64,000 nt of DNA from Castanea sativa (GCF_040712315.1 NC_134015.1:57179964-57243963), one strand, 5' to 3'. Counted from the stretch's first letter, positions 31,969 to 43,702 are shown. Notes: a model not told the origin generated them from the letters alone. Made by a program: numbers and translations.

Positions 31969-34805
31969 CTAAGCTGTTGGAGGAGGAGCTTGCTGAGAGG
32001 TACTAGTGCCCTCGGTCTTTCTCAACTCCAGCTCAAAAGGAGTCATAACCTGCTTTCCTTTATCCGCTGTCTTTGTTGGAAGGACGTTGGGTTCCACTGT
32101 CTGGTTCAAGTCCTTCTCTGCATCCACTCCTCCTTCCTTTTCTTTATTGGAACCAGAAGGTTTTGTAGGATCAGGAATTTGCTGTGGGACCACCGGAGGT
32201 AGAGCAAGAGGAGTTGTCTCGGGGATAGGAGTAGCAGCAGGAGCCTCTTCAATCTCCTGTATTTCTAGGGGAAGCCAAACATTCTCGGACTTCCTCAAAT
32301 CCGAAGATTGGGGAACTCCTGCTACGTTTAAAGCTTCCCCCCATACTTTTTGACAGTATTCACGGCACAAAGCCGCGAACTCCTCTGTCAGTTGCTCCTC
32401 TGTGGCTGCTACCCCTTCATCGAAACTTGCCTGCTTGGCAGCCTGAAGAGAGAGTTTGAAGGAGCTGGCTTCTTCCTTCATCAGAGCCAGTTGCTTCTTC
32501 AGATCCGAGCACTCCCTTTGAGCTTGGGAGAGTTCTTCATCTCTTTCATGAAGGAGCTTGCGCTGTCCTTCTATCTGGGTCTTCATGGTCTTCAAGTTTG
32601 ACTCGACCCCATTTTTCACTCTCCTCAGATCAGCCACCTCCGAGGTCAACTTCTCATTCGCAGCAAGGGCTGTGCCCAAGGACTTCTCAGTTTCCATCCT
32701 GATTTCGAGCTCAGTCCTGGCTATTTTCCGAGTGTCTTCAATAAACTTCTCAGCTACGAAGACCTCCTGAATAGCCTGTAGTAAAGTATGATGGAGTTAG
32801 GAATAATAACGAACAAACTTACCTATAAATATTATTAAAAGAGAAAAACTTACCAACGCTAAGTCTCTTTTTAGTGAGAGGAATAGTTGTGGCTGGCCCA
32901 TCTTTTCCAAGGTTTCCATGTCCTTGGGCAGCAGAAGAGGGCGTTCCAGGACCTCGGCCAGGTGATGGGCATGGCCTTGTTGAACCGCCCTTATACTGGA
33001 CTGGCAAGAGATGGGAGCGCCGTCCTGTCTTAAATCGGGGTACCAGGTGGTCGGTGCTCGTCGCACTTCAGCCTCGTCCCTGATTTCCCCAATTTCAGCC
33101 GAACGGGCTCTACCCTTGCCCTTGTCCAGCTTCTGCTGCTGGGCCGGTGGGAGTTGTTGGCGCGGTTTCTTGGGGTCTTTATTAAATGTCCCCTCATTAT
33201 CCCCCTTTCTCTTCTTCTTGGGATCCTCGGCTGGCAGTTTTGGCTCAGCTGGAGGAGGAGGAGGAGGTAAAGCGGGGGGAACTTGGGACGTCCCCGTTTT
33301 CTTTTTCTCTGCAACCTTAGCAGCCCTATTGGTGAGGAGGCCCTCCATTCTTCCCATGTCTTCTTCAAGTTCGTCCTCGGGAAGGGCAACTACAAACCTT
33401 GCGATTCCAGAGGCCTCGGTGGCTTCTTCCTCCTCGTCGGAAAGTACCACAAACTGGTTCCCGCGAGGTCTCTCGGTGTCTTCGAGATGGAATTGATCTA
33501 TCTCGTCGTCAAGTGTGTGTGAAGAAGACACCTGCTCTTCTGGAATGACAGCTGTTTGTGAATGCACGGCAAGGGGGACTGCTGCTATCGGCCGGTTGTA
33601 CAAAATGGTGTTAGGAGCGTCCGGGAGATCACGGTCGTCTAAAAAGTGGGGCCGAGCTACGTTTATCCTCTTTCGTCTTCGGTCGCCCGCAATTATGGCG
33701 TTCTCTATCTCCTGGAAGTCTTTGGAAAGGGGGGTGTACCCAAGAATAAGGTGAGCAGCCCGGAGTTGCAGGTCTTCACTAACGAACACCTCGGAGCGAA
33801 GTACCCGGTTCAGATCTGCGATGTTACAGTGACTCAGACGAGGACGCACGTGTTGCTTATCTGCAAAAAAGATGTCAAAACAAACAAACTTGGTCAGATT
33901 TATATAGATGTTTAACAAATTTAAGTAAGTACGAATATGCATTTCTGTGTGTGTGTTAGGAGAAGTTGTGTCGTGGGGAGGTTAATCCTACGGTGTCGCA
34001 CCTGGATCCCTCCACTCAACTGGGCAGTGGAAGCCGTCGTGCCAGTTCCCAGACACGATCAAGTAGTCGTCCTTCATGCCTTTGTTTGATTTGGGCAGAC
34101 AGGAGATTAGCCTAACGGTGCTGGACCGAGATTTAATGTAATAACCTACTTTAGAAAGTTTGTGGGACTCATATAAGAACACGACATCGTGCCATGTGAG
34201 GTTTAAACCCATCTGCTCGTTTAGAGCATCTACACTACCTAGAACTCTAAAAACGTTTGGGAGGCATTGGTCGGGACACAACCGGTGGTTGCGAAGGTAC
34301 TCCCTTGTTACAGGTTTCATTGGAAGGGTCATCCCACCCTCTATAAAGGCTATCATAGGAATGATAACCTCTCCCTCCTTCTTTGAACCAGCCACGGCTG
34401 TTGCCGGGCAATATTCTAATCCTACGTCGCTGGGAATACGGTATTTGGCTCTAAAGCCTTCCATCCCAGCGGCGGTATCAACTAGACACTTGAATTTTCC
34501 CATCACAGAGGAACGATAGACTAAACTCTAAAAGGGATAGTGTTTGTAGTGATAGCCGAGGACAAATATCAAGGAGAAAAAGGTTAAGAATAGGAGCAAG
34601 AACTTACAAGGTTGAAGGAGTGCAAATTTCCACGGTTTTCTGCAAAGTAAGGAATGATGGCTGATGTCTTGATGGGATTACCCCCAGAGGAATTAAATGA
34701 AGGCGCAGGTTCCCGAAGCGTCACGACGTGCGAAAAGGGCGGCCTCGAAATTATATTTGTCCCGCCTAAAATTTCGTGGAGTAATGAGGGCCGTTGGATG
34801 CCCAT
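31969..34805 (-). CDS. Spliced antisense gene of element 1 (putative gypsy-type transposon domain, NLS, coiled coil)
   Basis: Four exons join in frame on the strand opposite gag-pol: 34608-34805, 34002-34527, 32854-33860 and 31969-32775 (198+526+1007+807 bp, 845 codons plus stop). Introns are GT-AG (two donors are GTAAGT) and phases match at every junction (0, 1, 0). Exons 1-2 (about residues 1-240) resemble the plant 'putative gypsy type transposon' domain (Transposase_28-like), for example AFIEGGMTLPM and the VSGNWHDGF stretch. Exon 3 is polar, with acidic and Pro-rich runs and a PKKKRKG motif like a classical nuclear signal. Exon 4 is a long Leu/Glu/Lys coiled coil (first ~150 residues) with a Pro-rich tail. 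Element 2 keeps the last two introns at the same places. I infer splicing and start codon; I do not know the function. Antisense extra ORFs are known in relatives such as maize Grande. Confidence 0.65.
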
Positions 34806-35011
34806 CTCACCATTGAACGTGAGGGACAAAGTGTAACTGGCAATATTAAATACGCGCGTTGTTCAAAATAAAACCGCCAAATGGCATCTTCTGGGACGCG
34901 AAACGATTTCCACACGTGCCATTACTCACAAAATGATTGGAGTAGGTTCTCGTCGGATCAAAACCCTATTTTTCTCCTCGGACGTTGAAAATTAGAGTTT
35001 TGAGGGGCTAT
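34806..35011 (+). other. Region between antisense gene and 3' LTR, with polypurine tract
   Basis: About 200 bases that should hold the promoter and leader of the antisense gene; I see no clear TATA box. The plus-strand polypurine tract ends at the LTR (TTTTGAGGGGCTAT, 34998-35011). Element 2 has the same GAGGGGCTAT motif next to its 3' LTR, read on the minus strand. Confidence 0.65.
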
Positions 35012-35764
35012 TGTGGGGGGGCAAAAAGATCCTGATGGGAACGTGGGCCTTTTGGGCCGTGTAAAGGAAGGCCGACCTGACCCTGGGTTTGGAAGTTGTT
35101 AGTGCTATGGGTCGGCCCATACGCCGAGGATACGAGGATCCAGCCGAGGGTGAACTTACCCTCGGACGAGCACCTAAGAACTCGGGATTTCATAATAAAG
35201 GTTAGGGGAGGACACAGTTAAGGCCAATGGTTAAAAGGGGTGAACTCTAGAACGCCCCAGAAGCACCGGTGTTGAAGAAATGTCAAAGATAAAGGCTGCT
35301 GCCTCCACATTAAAGACCCTGCACCTACCACCCTGGCCGCATTCATGGAGAAGTGACACCTGAACAGTGGAAGAGAAACTTCTGGTTACTATTCAAAGGC
35401 ACTAAAAAAAGAAATATCTAAACTAAGGGGGAGGTGAGGCAACACGTGTACTAAGCATTCAAAAGAGTAGTATATAAAGAGCAATTTAAGACAGAAAGGC
35501 AAAAGGACTTTTGTAACCTAAAAAGAAAGATAAAGACTAAGAAAGGGATATAATATAAGAACAGCTCTCGGCTTACGTCCGAGGAGGCCAATTTACAATA
35601 TTCCTTATTGTTTCCAAGTATTCGAAATCCTTAGTTTGTCATTTAATCCCCACATACTTCTAACCTGGGTTTCAAGCCCACACTCTACAAATTCGTATTG
35701 TTTAAGGCTCATTGGGCCTGAGCCCATAACTGTTCTTGGGTCTAGGTGCAATTGTGCACTTACA
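35012..35764 (+). repeat. 3' LTR of gypsy element 1
   Basis: 753 bp, the same length as the 5' LTR and differing by one base as far as I can see. Followed directly by the CCGGC target duplication. Confidence 0.95.
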
Positions 35765-36094
35765 CCGGCCATACCGGCCAATTTCGGGCAATACCGGCCG
35801 GTACAGAAAAAAGCTTTTTTTTTTTTTTTTAGTTTTGTAATTTTTGAATTTTTGTAAAGGTATAATGGTAACTTATTTACATTAACTTCTTAGTATTATT
35901 TGTTTTCTTAGTATGCAATGAACAACTAAGCTTTCTATTTTTTATATTGTGTTTTTTTTCTTTTATTTGATACTAAAGTCTAAAATTATGAATAATTTGT
36001 TCTGAATTGAGGTAATGTTTTATAATAAACTTTTATATTTACTATAATATAAGTGAAATATTATATGTTTATAAACATGGTCCTAGATATTTTG

Positions 36095-36127
<33 letters not shown>
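36095..36127. repeat. (GT)n(TA)n microsatellite
   Basis: About nine GT units followed by about eight TA units inside the right part of the hAT-like element. Confidence 0.9.
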
Positions 36128-36128
<1 letters not shown>

Positions 36129-37048
36129 AATAGCGGTAAACCCGAAACGGTACACCGGTATTGACCGGTATCCGAAATATATCGTACCGGTAACCAAACC
36201 GGTACAGCTTCCGATACGGTATTGACTTCCTTGATTCCAACCGATAGATAATTAAAAAGACCCTTTCCTTCTGTAAAAGGGCTATTAAGATGATGGAATC
36301 TTCATGTATAACTTTCTATTATAATAAAAATATAAATAATTAAGGGAAAAGTTATGAAGGAATATCTGTGTGTGCGTGGTTGGATTGATTTTTTTATTAT
36401 AAATTTCTTTATTTATTAAAAGTGAGAAACAATACAATAATATCTAGATAAATTATGGTTTAAAAAATATATATTAGCAAAAAAAGATAATTAAAAAGAA
36501 AACTATTTCAAACGCACGAGGTCTATAATTTTATTTATTTTTGAAATGGTTAAAAATCACTACTCTACAATATTGCAACCCCCCTTAGACCCCATGCAGT
36601 ATAACTTGGGGCCCTTAGACTAACATGTCAGTGTAAGCTCAAAGGAGAACATATGATATTATAACTAATATAAAGATTTTAAGAGCATAGGAATCTCTTA
36701 GTTAAAATCCAATTGTGATATATATTAGATATATATTATTGTAGTAGAACTTAGCTTGTATATTAAGGAGGGGCTTTTTTTTTTTTTTTTTTTTTTTTTT
36801 TTTGAGAGTGTAAAAAAAATAAATAAAGAAAAGTGCAATGATCAATGACCCGAAACAACTTCTATTTTTGGTAGGTCCAGGGGACAATTTCTTTGGGTTC
36901 AGCACATTGAATTTGGATAATGGTGGAATAGAGACTATATGGGTCTATTCCTGTATTCCATCCTCGTACTTGTAAAGAAAAGGGGGAACTATTAACTAAA
37001 ATCTTTCAAAAAAATATCTAAAGTCAAAATAATTTTTTTTAATATGTA

Positions 37049-37052
<4 letters not shown>

Positions 37053-37096
<44 letters not shown>
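37053..37096. repeat. (TA)n microsatellite
   Basis: About 22 TA units. The paralogous point in the copy A spacer (about 8664-8672) has only GTATATATAC, so the expansion is local. Confidence 0.9.
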
Positions 37097-37105
<9 letters not shown>

Positions 37106-37510
37106 TCCTCCTAACATGAATGTTGGAGTTTTCTTGGCATGTCTGTGTTTGACATGTGTGCAACACCAAAAGGTATCTTATAAATCGAATATATATATTA
37201 CAATCCCACCTGCCTAAAACGATCGAAATTTTCAAGGATCTTTGCAATCGTTCAGGATCGGTAGGATCATACGATTTTGACAATTCCAAACGACCTTGAT
37301 TTATTGTAATATTCTTTAACTTAACAGAAGGCTCAGTCTGACCCAAATGAAAAATAAAATCACAATAAACCAAGTTTTTCCACTCTAAAGTAGAGAGAGT
37401 GTCACTTGGACCCGAATAAAAAATATCCCAATTGAGTGTCATGTTTTGCAGTTTTTGACCTCTTTAAATGACGCTTATAAATGGATGTAGTGATGTATGG
37501 TAATTATATC

Positions 37511-38314
37511 TGTAGGAACACAATTTCTTGCCTAAACCCAAAATAAGAAAGGAAATATGCCCAAAAAGCCCAATACAACGAATTTGTCGAGAGTGGATTG
37601 GAAAACTAGGTTTTAATGAATTTAAACAACAATCGTAGTGGGCCAAAATAAAAAAAGAATGAAGATGAACTGAATTTGGCTAAAGAAAATTGTCCTCAAA
37701 CGCAATCTGAGGTGGGTAGTTCTTATATTTTTCTCTTTTGGGATAGATTACAAATATTGTTCTTGAGTCTATAGTGTTTTCTCCCTTTTTCTCCGATCCT
37801 CATCCTTTGGGTCCTTTCTCCATTTTATACTATCTTCCCCTTCTGTTTCTAACCTCCACGTGTAGATCAAATTGCTGGTATTCATCCTTATCCCATCAGC
37901 ACCTTCTTGAAGTCTTTGGGAGTAGTTATAAGGCTGAAAACTACTGTTCAGGTATTACTTCCTCATTAATGCGGTCAAAGAGTTAGTTACAGAGCATTCA
38001 ATACGGTGATAACAGCTTTCTCTTAGATATTTCATAGCTTTTCTTTGTCTTATGCTCTCACGATATATATCCTTACCAATAGAATCTCTTGGAACATTGC
38101 TTCTTGGGGGGCAGACCACACCTTCTGACCTTTGACATACCTAGCCGAGGAGGCATCTCTCCTCGGCCTCCTCCTCAGACTATTGTAACTAAACTACGTT
38201 CTCTTTTTATCAACACCGATCTCTATAACAATGTCTACCCCGTCCTTGGACAATTGGCCAATTTCAGACTGGGCCCCTGGCCTAGTATACGTTATTGGGC
38301 CTATCCTCCCAACA
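37511..38314 (-). repeat. 3' LTR of gypsy element 2 (complete, left end)
   Basis: 804 bp from TGTAGGAACA to TCCCAACA on the plus strand. It follows host sequence ending GGTAATTATATC and is bounded inside by the polypurine tract (GAGGGGCTAT on the minus strand). Confidence 0.88.
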
Positions 38315-38518
38315 ATAGCCCCTCGAAATCCTCCCCTTTAACTCCTCACGAAGAGTAGGGGGATTTTGATACTAACCCAAGTATCCTGTTCTCATCGTGC
38401 ATCAGTCCTATTTATGTAGGTGCCTTTTTAACTCCCCAACGCACGCTCATAACGCTTCGACATTCGAAACGTGCCTTCATTAAATTCCTGCAGCTCCATG
38501 TTCCCTACGTTCTACGGT
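38315..38518 (-). other. Polypurine tract and spacer, element 2
   Basis: The minus strand reads a purine-rich run ending GAGGGGCTAT at 38315. The rest has no feature I can name; it is the expected promoter and leader region of the antisense gene. Confidence 0.5.
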
Positions 38519-40527
38519 GCAATGCAAATCCAACGGCCAGAGATTTTCTTGAAACTTGAGTAGGAAATTTCCTGCTTATCTCTCTCCCTGATACAAATAT
38601 CACTTAAATCTTTCATTTTCTTCATTTTTGCACTCATAAATATCAAGAGATAGTCTAAGAAGAATTTCTTTCTACACGTAAGTCCTTTCATCCCTTTTTA
38701 CTTACTTATATTTCTACATTATTGTACACAGTCTCTTTTTCTCCTTGACACCCTTAATTTCCCTTCGCAATCCCAGTATCTTCATCCTTCCTATACACAT
38801 AGGTAGATTCGCTTGTTTGGTAGACTCCGAAGAGAATATAGAGAGCTTCAAAGCTACATATAGGATCCCACCAGGAGTTTCGATTAGATGCTGTAAGGAA
38901 GGGGAATGACATGAGAAAAGGAAGGAGGGAGAAGTAGTAATCCCGATGATTGCCTTTATAGAGGGAGGGATGAGAATCCCCATAGGCACGATCACTAGGG
39001 ATTACCTTATGGCTCATAGATTAGCTTCCACCCAATGTGCCCCAAACATGTTTAGAATTTTAGGTAGTGTAGACGGCCTTAATGAGAAAATGGCTTAGGT
39101 TTTACCCATCACGATGTCAATTGGGTCTATAACTTCCACCATTTAAAAGGCCAGGGATACTATCTATAAACTAGGTCCCCAAGTTTAGACTCATCTCTTA
39201 CCTCCCCGAATCCAACAAAGAGATGAACAAAGACTTTCTAATCGTCTTTGGGGAGTGGCATGATGGCCTCCTCTGTCTAACGAGAGAGGGGAAAACAGGT
39301 AGGGTCGTAGGTCTAGGTTTATTGCTTCTAAATCTTCTTTTATTTTTCTTTGCTCTACTCTGTATCTATCTTTCCTCGTCTGTGTTTGTAAGCGTACTCT
39401 TTATTTGATTTGCATCACTTTATTATTGACAATTTTCTTCTTCTTAATGACTTTGCAGATAAGCACGCCGCCGAACTGAACCTAAGCCTTGTCAACTAGC
39501 AAAGTTTAGACTGAATATTTCAGGCCGAGGTGTTTGTCCACACAGAAGGAAAACTTCGAGTGGCACATTTGATTCTTGGCTACACCTTGCTCTCCTACAG
39601 CTTTCAAGCAACAAAGAACGTGATAAAGGCGAAGGACCCGCGCCTGCCTTTAATCAATGTCGCCGTCCTTGGTTTCCTCAACCTAGGTCCGGGACCACAA
39701 GGTGTACTGAAGGTAGAACCCCTCCTTCAATACAAGGCCGAGGATGTAGCAACCTCTTCATAGCTAGCCACTTCAAAGGGAGAAAAGGAAGAAGAAGAAG
39801 AAAAAGAAACAGAATTGGTTAAAGTGATTGACTCTGAGGACGAGTTCGCTGTCTTCAACTAGCCTCAGCCTTTAAAGCCTTGAACCCGCGATCCCCATCA
39901 CCTTCCATTCACCCAAGTAAGCAGCATCCAAGGAGACACAACCATTCCTGAGGCAATGAGAATACAACACAAATCCAGGGGCAGCTTGATGGAATGATGG
40001 AGTCCCAAGTTAGGAGTAAGGCGCCCAAGGCTGCTGGTCATGATAAACACCCTCCTCTCCCTACTTCTCATGATTCCCAGCATGAACTTGTAGACAAAAG
40101 GAGAAAAATGGAACAAAAAAGGAAGGACATGGTAGAAGAAGGCAAAGACGTTTCCTCTAAGGAGATTGAGCCTCAACGAGGGGCCAAGGTAGCTAAGACT
40201 ACCCAAACTAGGTCACAGAGTGGTGTGGTACCTAAAGACAAAGGATACGACCTCCGCACCAAGGTACCAAGCTGGAATCCCCCCTTGGAGTTGGATGGGT
40301 CCCCTCTCCTTGTGAACTCCTCCATTAGGGACCCTCAGCAAGGGAAGGCCGGGTATGTAGCAAATGTTGTAGAGCAAGCTTTGCTACTACCCAACGACAT
40401 GACCAAGCTGAGGACCATGAGGAAGCATGAGGTGTTTCTAGGTCTAAAGAGAGACCTCACCAAGGTAAGTTGTTCGAGCTAAGTTTGATGTTTATTTGTT
40501 CATCTTTCTTTACTTCTGCTATCATTA

Positions 40528-40585
<58 letters not shown>

Positions 40586-41493
40586 TTAACTTCGCATTCA
40601 CTTACTTGGTAAGTTTTCTTGGTAGGTTGTCCAAGCCGCTTTTAGGGCTGAGGAGATGGTAGATTATTCTCACTGGCAATACAAAGACAAGGAGGGAAGG
40701 AGGATTGCTGCTATTGAGGCCTTCAATATGGCCAAGAAGAGGGTAAAAGAGCTAAACACTCAACTCTCCCAATCCGAGAATGAAAGAAAAAGCACTGAGG
40801 TGACATTGGAAGGGGTGGAAAGACAGATCGAGACCTAGCGTAAGCAACTTCACCAAACTGAGGTTGATCTTGATGCTGCCAGAGAGCAAATCAAAGTTTT
40901 AAAGAAAAATTTAGAGGACGCTGATAAGGTCAAGGATCAGGCCGAACAAGACGGCCACAACGTGGAGGTAGCTGAGACTAAAGAGGCCTTTAGTTCTGAG
41001 GTTATAAGGGTGTGTAGAATATACTGCCTCTAGGTGTGGAACGAGGCCCTCAACCAGGTAAGGGTTGAGGCCTCCTCTGCACTTAGGAGGGCAGAAAACG
41101 TATACTACCCTCTTGCAATTTGGGCACTAGGCTCCTCAGCCTTTCAGAAGGATACAGTCCCCCACGTTGCAAGCCCTATTAAAGAGGTTCTGACCAAGGA
41201 CCTCCTCCTCCCAGCAGTCCTTTAAAATAGGCAAAAAAGACTAGTGCCCTTGACAAGAAGCCCCCAAAGAAGCCCCCAAAGAAGCCCCCTTCTAGATGAT
41301 GAAGCCCTCAGATGCGTCCAAGGAACCTCCCAAGGGAGGGGTGTTTTCTCAAAGCCATGAATTGACTCTAGCAACCCTCCCCATCCCTCCCAAGGAAGGC
41401 CTGAAGAGCAAGGACTTGGCATCCTCAACAACAGCCACCACTCATCCTGCCAAGACTCCCAAGGACAAGCTTATAATAAAGATGAAGTCATAA
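38519..41493 (+). pseudogene. Antisense gene of element 2, degenerate, same exon plan as in element 1
   Basis: Running opposite to this element's gag-pol, it matches the element 1 antisense gene in order. Exon 1-like sequence starts near 38519 (ATGCAAATCCAACGGCC). Exon 2-like sequence (about 38760-39298) has IPMIAFIEGGM- and FGEWHDG-type motifs and a GTAGGG donor. Exon 3-like sequence (39459-40464) starts after TTTGCAG and ends at GTAAGT. Exon 4-like sequence (from 40626) starts after GGTAG and is a coiled coil. Stops interrupt exon 2 (near 39096) and exon 4 (40836-40838, and near 41031). A (TA)n tract lies inside the last intron. Confidence 0.7.
40530..40582. repeat. (TA)n microsatellite in the last antisense intron of element 2
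   Basis: About 26 TA units between the GTAAGT donor at 40465 and the acceptor at 40625. Confidence 0.9.
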
Positions 41494-42042
41494 GTTCTCC
41501 TTGTTTTGTTGTTCTTTTTTTTTTTTTTTTTAATTTGTAATACAAGTAGACCTTTTGTAAGTAAATTGCCTTTTTCTAAGGCACAGTTCAATGAAAAATA
41601 TATATTTTTCTTTCATAATTGTGATACTTGTGTCTTTCCCTTGCATAGTTTCTATTTTACTTAACACTTTACTAACAATGACAATGAGATATGGCCCCAT
41701 TTGGTTATCTGCATAAGTGGTGATACAGTTACCACACCTTCCTATTTAATCAACAGAACAAATTAAAACTACAAAGTCCACAATATCATTAAAATACACT
41801 TATAACTTCAAAAACCATACACCACAACAGAGCATTCATACACATCATTCCTAATAAGCTTAATGGCCTTAAGGAGATAATCAAATATTGATAAGATAGT
41901 AAATATATTTGAAGTACTTACAAATACTTTAAGTGATGCTCATGAATTCCCATTTTGTTCAAGTCATTGTTGTGGGAATCCTTGCCATTCCATTCAGCGG
42001 GGATGATTTTATTTGAGACTTAAATAAATAATGCAAAGTACT

Positions 42043-42408
42043 AATTTACCTAAAACAGGTGGTTCGAGGAACCATGTATAACTAAGATTCTATTTGATTC
42101 TTAGATAAGTGATGAAAAATATCAATTTACCCAAGGTATGTGGTTTGAGGAGCCAGACATAACCAAGTTTTTGTTTGATACTTAGATAAGATGCCATGAA
42201 GTATTAATTTATCTAAAGTAAATGGTTCGAGGAACCAGTCATATGGTCTGAGGAGCCAGGTATAACTAAGGTTTTGTTTAATACTTAGATAAGATGACAT
42301 GAAATATTAATTTACCCAAAATAGATGGTTCAAGGAACCAGGTATAATAATGGTTCTGTTTAACACTTAAAGAATGATGAAAAATATCAATTTACCTAAG
42401 ATTTGTGG
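42043..42408 (-). repeat. Degenerate tandem array, about 82-bp units, element 2
   Basis: Units start near 42043, 42125, 42207, 42309 and 42389, each with AATTTACC(C/T)AA, GTGGTT(C/T)GAGGA(A/G)CCA, TATAACTAAG and TTGATACTTAGATAAG. One unit carries an extra internal duplication. Read in reverse, a unit resembles each half of the 151-bp unit in element 1, so both arrays come from one ancestral monomer. Confidence 0.8.
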
Positions 42409-43702
42409 TCAATTTCATTCGCAAAAGAAAGTGTACCTTAGTGCGGTAAAATTTAAAAACAAAAGACTAGAAGCACTTGGGAACAATTTTAATCTTCACT
42501 CCAATTCTACTAATGCCCAAGAAGTGTGGTCTCTCAATCAGTTTAAGGGAGAATAAGAGAGAGCGGCTTACACTCACACATACAGACAATTTCATAATAA
42601 TATTATCAACTTCTTAAAATTATGTATGTTTCTCCTTTTGTATCTAACTGATTATCTAATTGGGCTGGCCTTTTAGGCCTTTCCAGTTGGGCTTAAATGT
42701 GTGACTTGGAATGGGACCAAAAAGGAACAATAAGACACTAGCTCCAATGGGTCTTGGGCTTAACTGTCAACTCTTGACAAGTTCAAAGTTACATTAACTA
42801 TATTTAATATCATTATATAAATATAGTTGCACTCTAGGCCTTATTTATAAATTATATTCCAAGACTTTATTGTACATGCAATCCCTTCATAAAATATTTG
42901 TACTAATACAAAGTCATGAATATAGACTGCCACTTTGAAGATTACTACATCTTAATTCCTTGAGTACCTGGTTTAATCCTTTAAGTTGTTCATCATATAT
43001 TTATGAAATCCAATTCCATAAATATATAATTTAGTAACTCTTTACTAAAGTGATTAGGTTTAACACTCTGAATAACCAAACTCATTAAACATATCTCAAG
43101 GGAATATTTTGTATCTCTGTTAAGAGACTATGAATTTCATCTTAAGAATATATGCTCCATCAACACTAAATGTGGTTGCCCAACATATTGAGGTTTTGAT
43201 CGTGACTTTAGACTTCGCTCTTGATATATTAAAGCAACCTACACTTCATGATCAAGTTCATTATTCTCTCAGGATTAAAAGTTCATGTAAATAAAAGTCG
43301 TGAGTTTATTATTTATTTGACAATCGTTAGGAGAATAATAAATCTCACAGCGGTCCAGTTCAATATGTTTTAACTCTTAAAACATATCGACATACCAACT
43401 AGAAATCTCTATTTCTATGATCAAGACAAATCATCTTAGTTGATATGTTATAGTTTTCGCAAATTAAATGCCCAATTTTATCACCAACTACAAACTAAAA
43501 TTCTGAGTTTACAAAGAACTTGTGATTTATATCTTCTGTGACTAAATCACATAAATCACATACTATGCATCTCATAGACTATATGATAATGTCCCAATAT
43601 TCATGTTACCATTATTTTAGATAATAATAAAACAACTTTATTGATCACAACATTAAGTCATACATAACATCATACAATAGGATTTAAGGGCACACATCTT
43701 AA
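42404..43702 (-). mobile_element. Copia-like solo LTR inserted in element 2 integrase
   Basis: Read on the minus strand, the segment starts TGTTAAGATGTGTGCCCTTA directly after broken integrase sequence at 43703, and about 1.3 kb later ends in CCACA. The TG...CA ends, the length and the non-coding AT-rich content fit a solo LTR; the opening bases look like a plant copia LTR. No target duplication is seen, and the rest of the integrase is missing on the far side, so a deletion accompanied or followed the insertion. The left boundary is uncertain. Confidence 0.45.

Larger units (their letters stand above)
24167..35764 (+). mobile_element. Ty3/gypsy LTR retrotransposon, element 1 (Tat-like layout)
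   Basis: An 11.6-kb element with 753-bp LTRs at both ends, a tRNA-type primer site, gag, protease, RT, RNase H and integrase in gypsy order, a polypurine tract and the target duplication CCGGC (24162-24166 and 35765-35769). An antisense gene and a tandem array lie between integrase and the 3' LTR, a layout known from the Tat/Ogre/Grande group. The LTRs differ at one position by eye (24508 T against 35344/35353-region C, in GCCGCATTYATGG), so the insertion is very recent. gag-pol carries several indels and a stop, so it probably moved using proteins from another copy. Confidence 0.93.
24068..36233. mobile_element. hAT-like non-autonomous element, split by gypsy element 1
   Basis: The 5' end CAGTG (24068) and the 3' end, CAAGG when read in reverse (36233), both fit the YARNG tips of hAT transposons. 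The flanks are 8-bp direct repeats differing in one base: GTTCCAAC (24060-24067) and ATTCCAAC (36234-36241). The copy A spacer shows the unoccupied site near 7890-7897. Without the nested gypsy the element is about 560 bp, made of 24068-24166 and 35770-36233. It is rich in TACCGG/CCGGTA motifs near both ends, with an AT-rich middle that includes a GT/TA microsatellite. No transposase. Confidence 0.7.

Noticed and set aside
33011..33496. Ser-rich 161-codon open frame on the plus strand of element 1
   Set aside because: It is the mirror of exon 3 of the antisense gene. Its low-complexity Ser/Gly content comes from reading Glu/Asp/Pro codons backwards, and it has no homologue in element 2.
39898..40206. 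Minus-strand 102-codon frame in element 2
   Set aside because: It is the mirror of exon 3-like sequence of the antisense gene and has no sense-strand gypsy domain.
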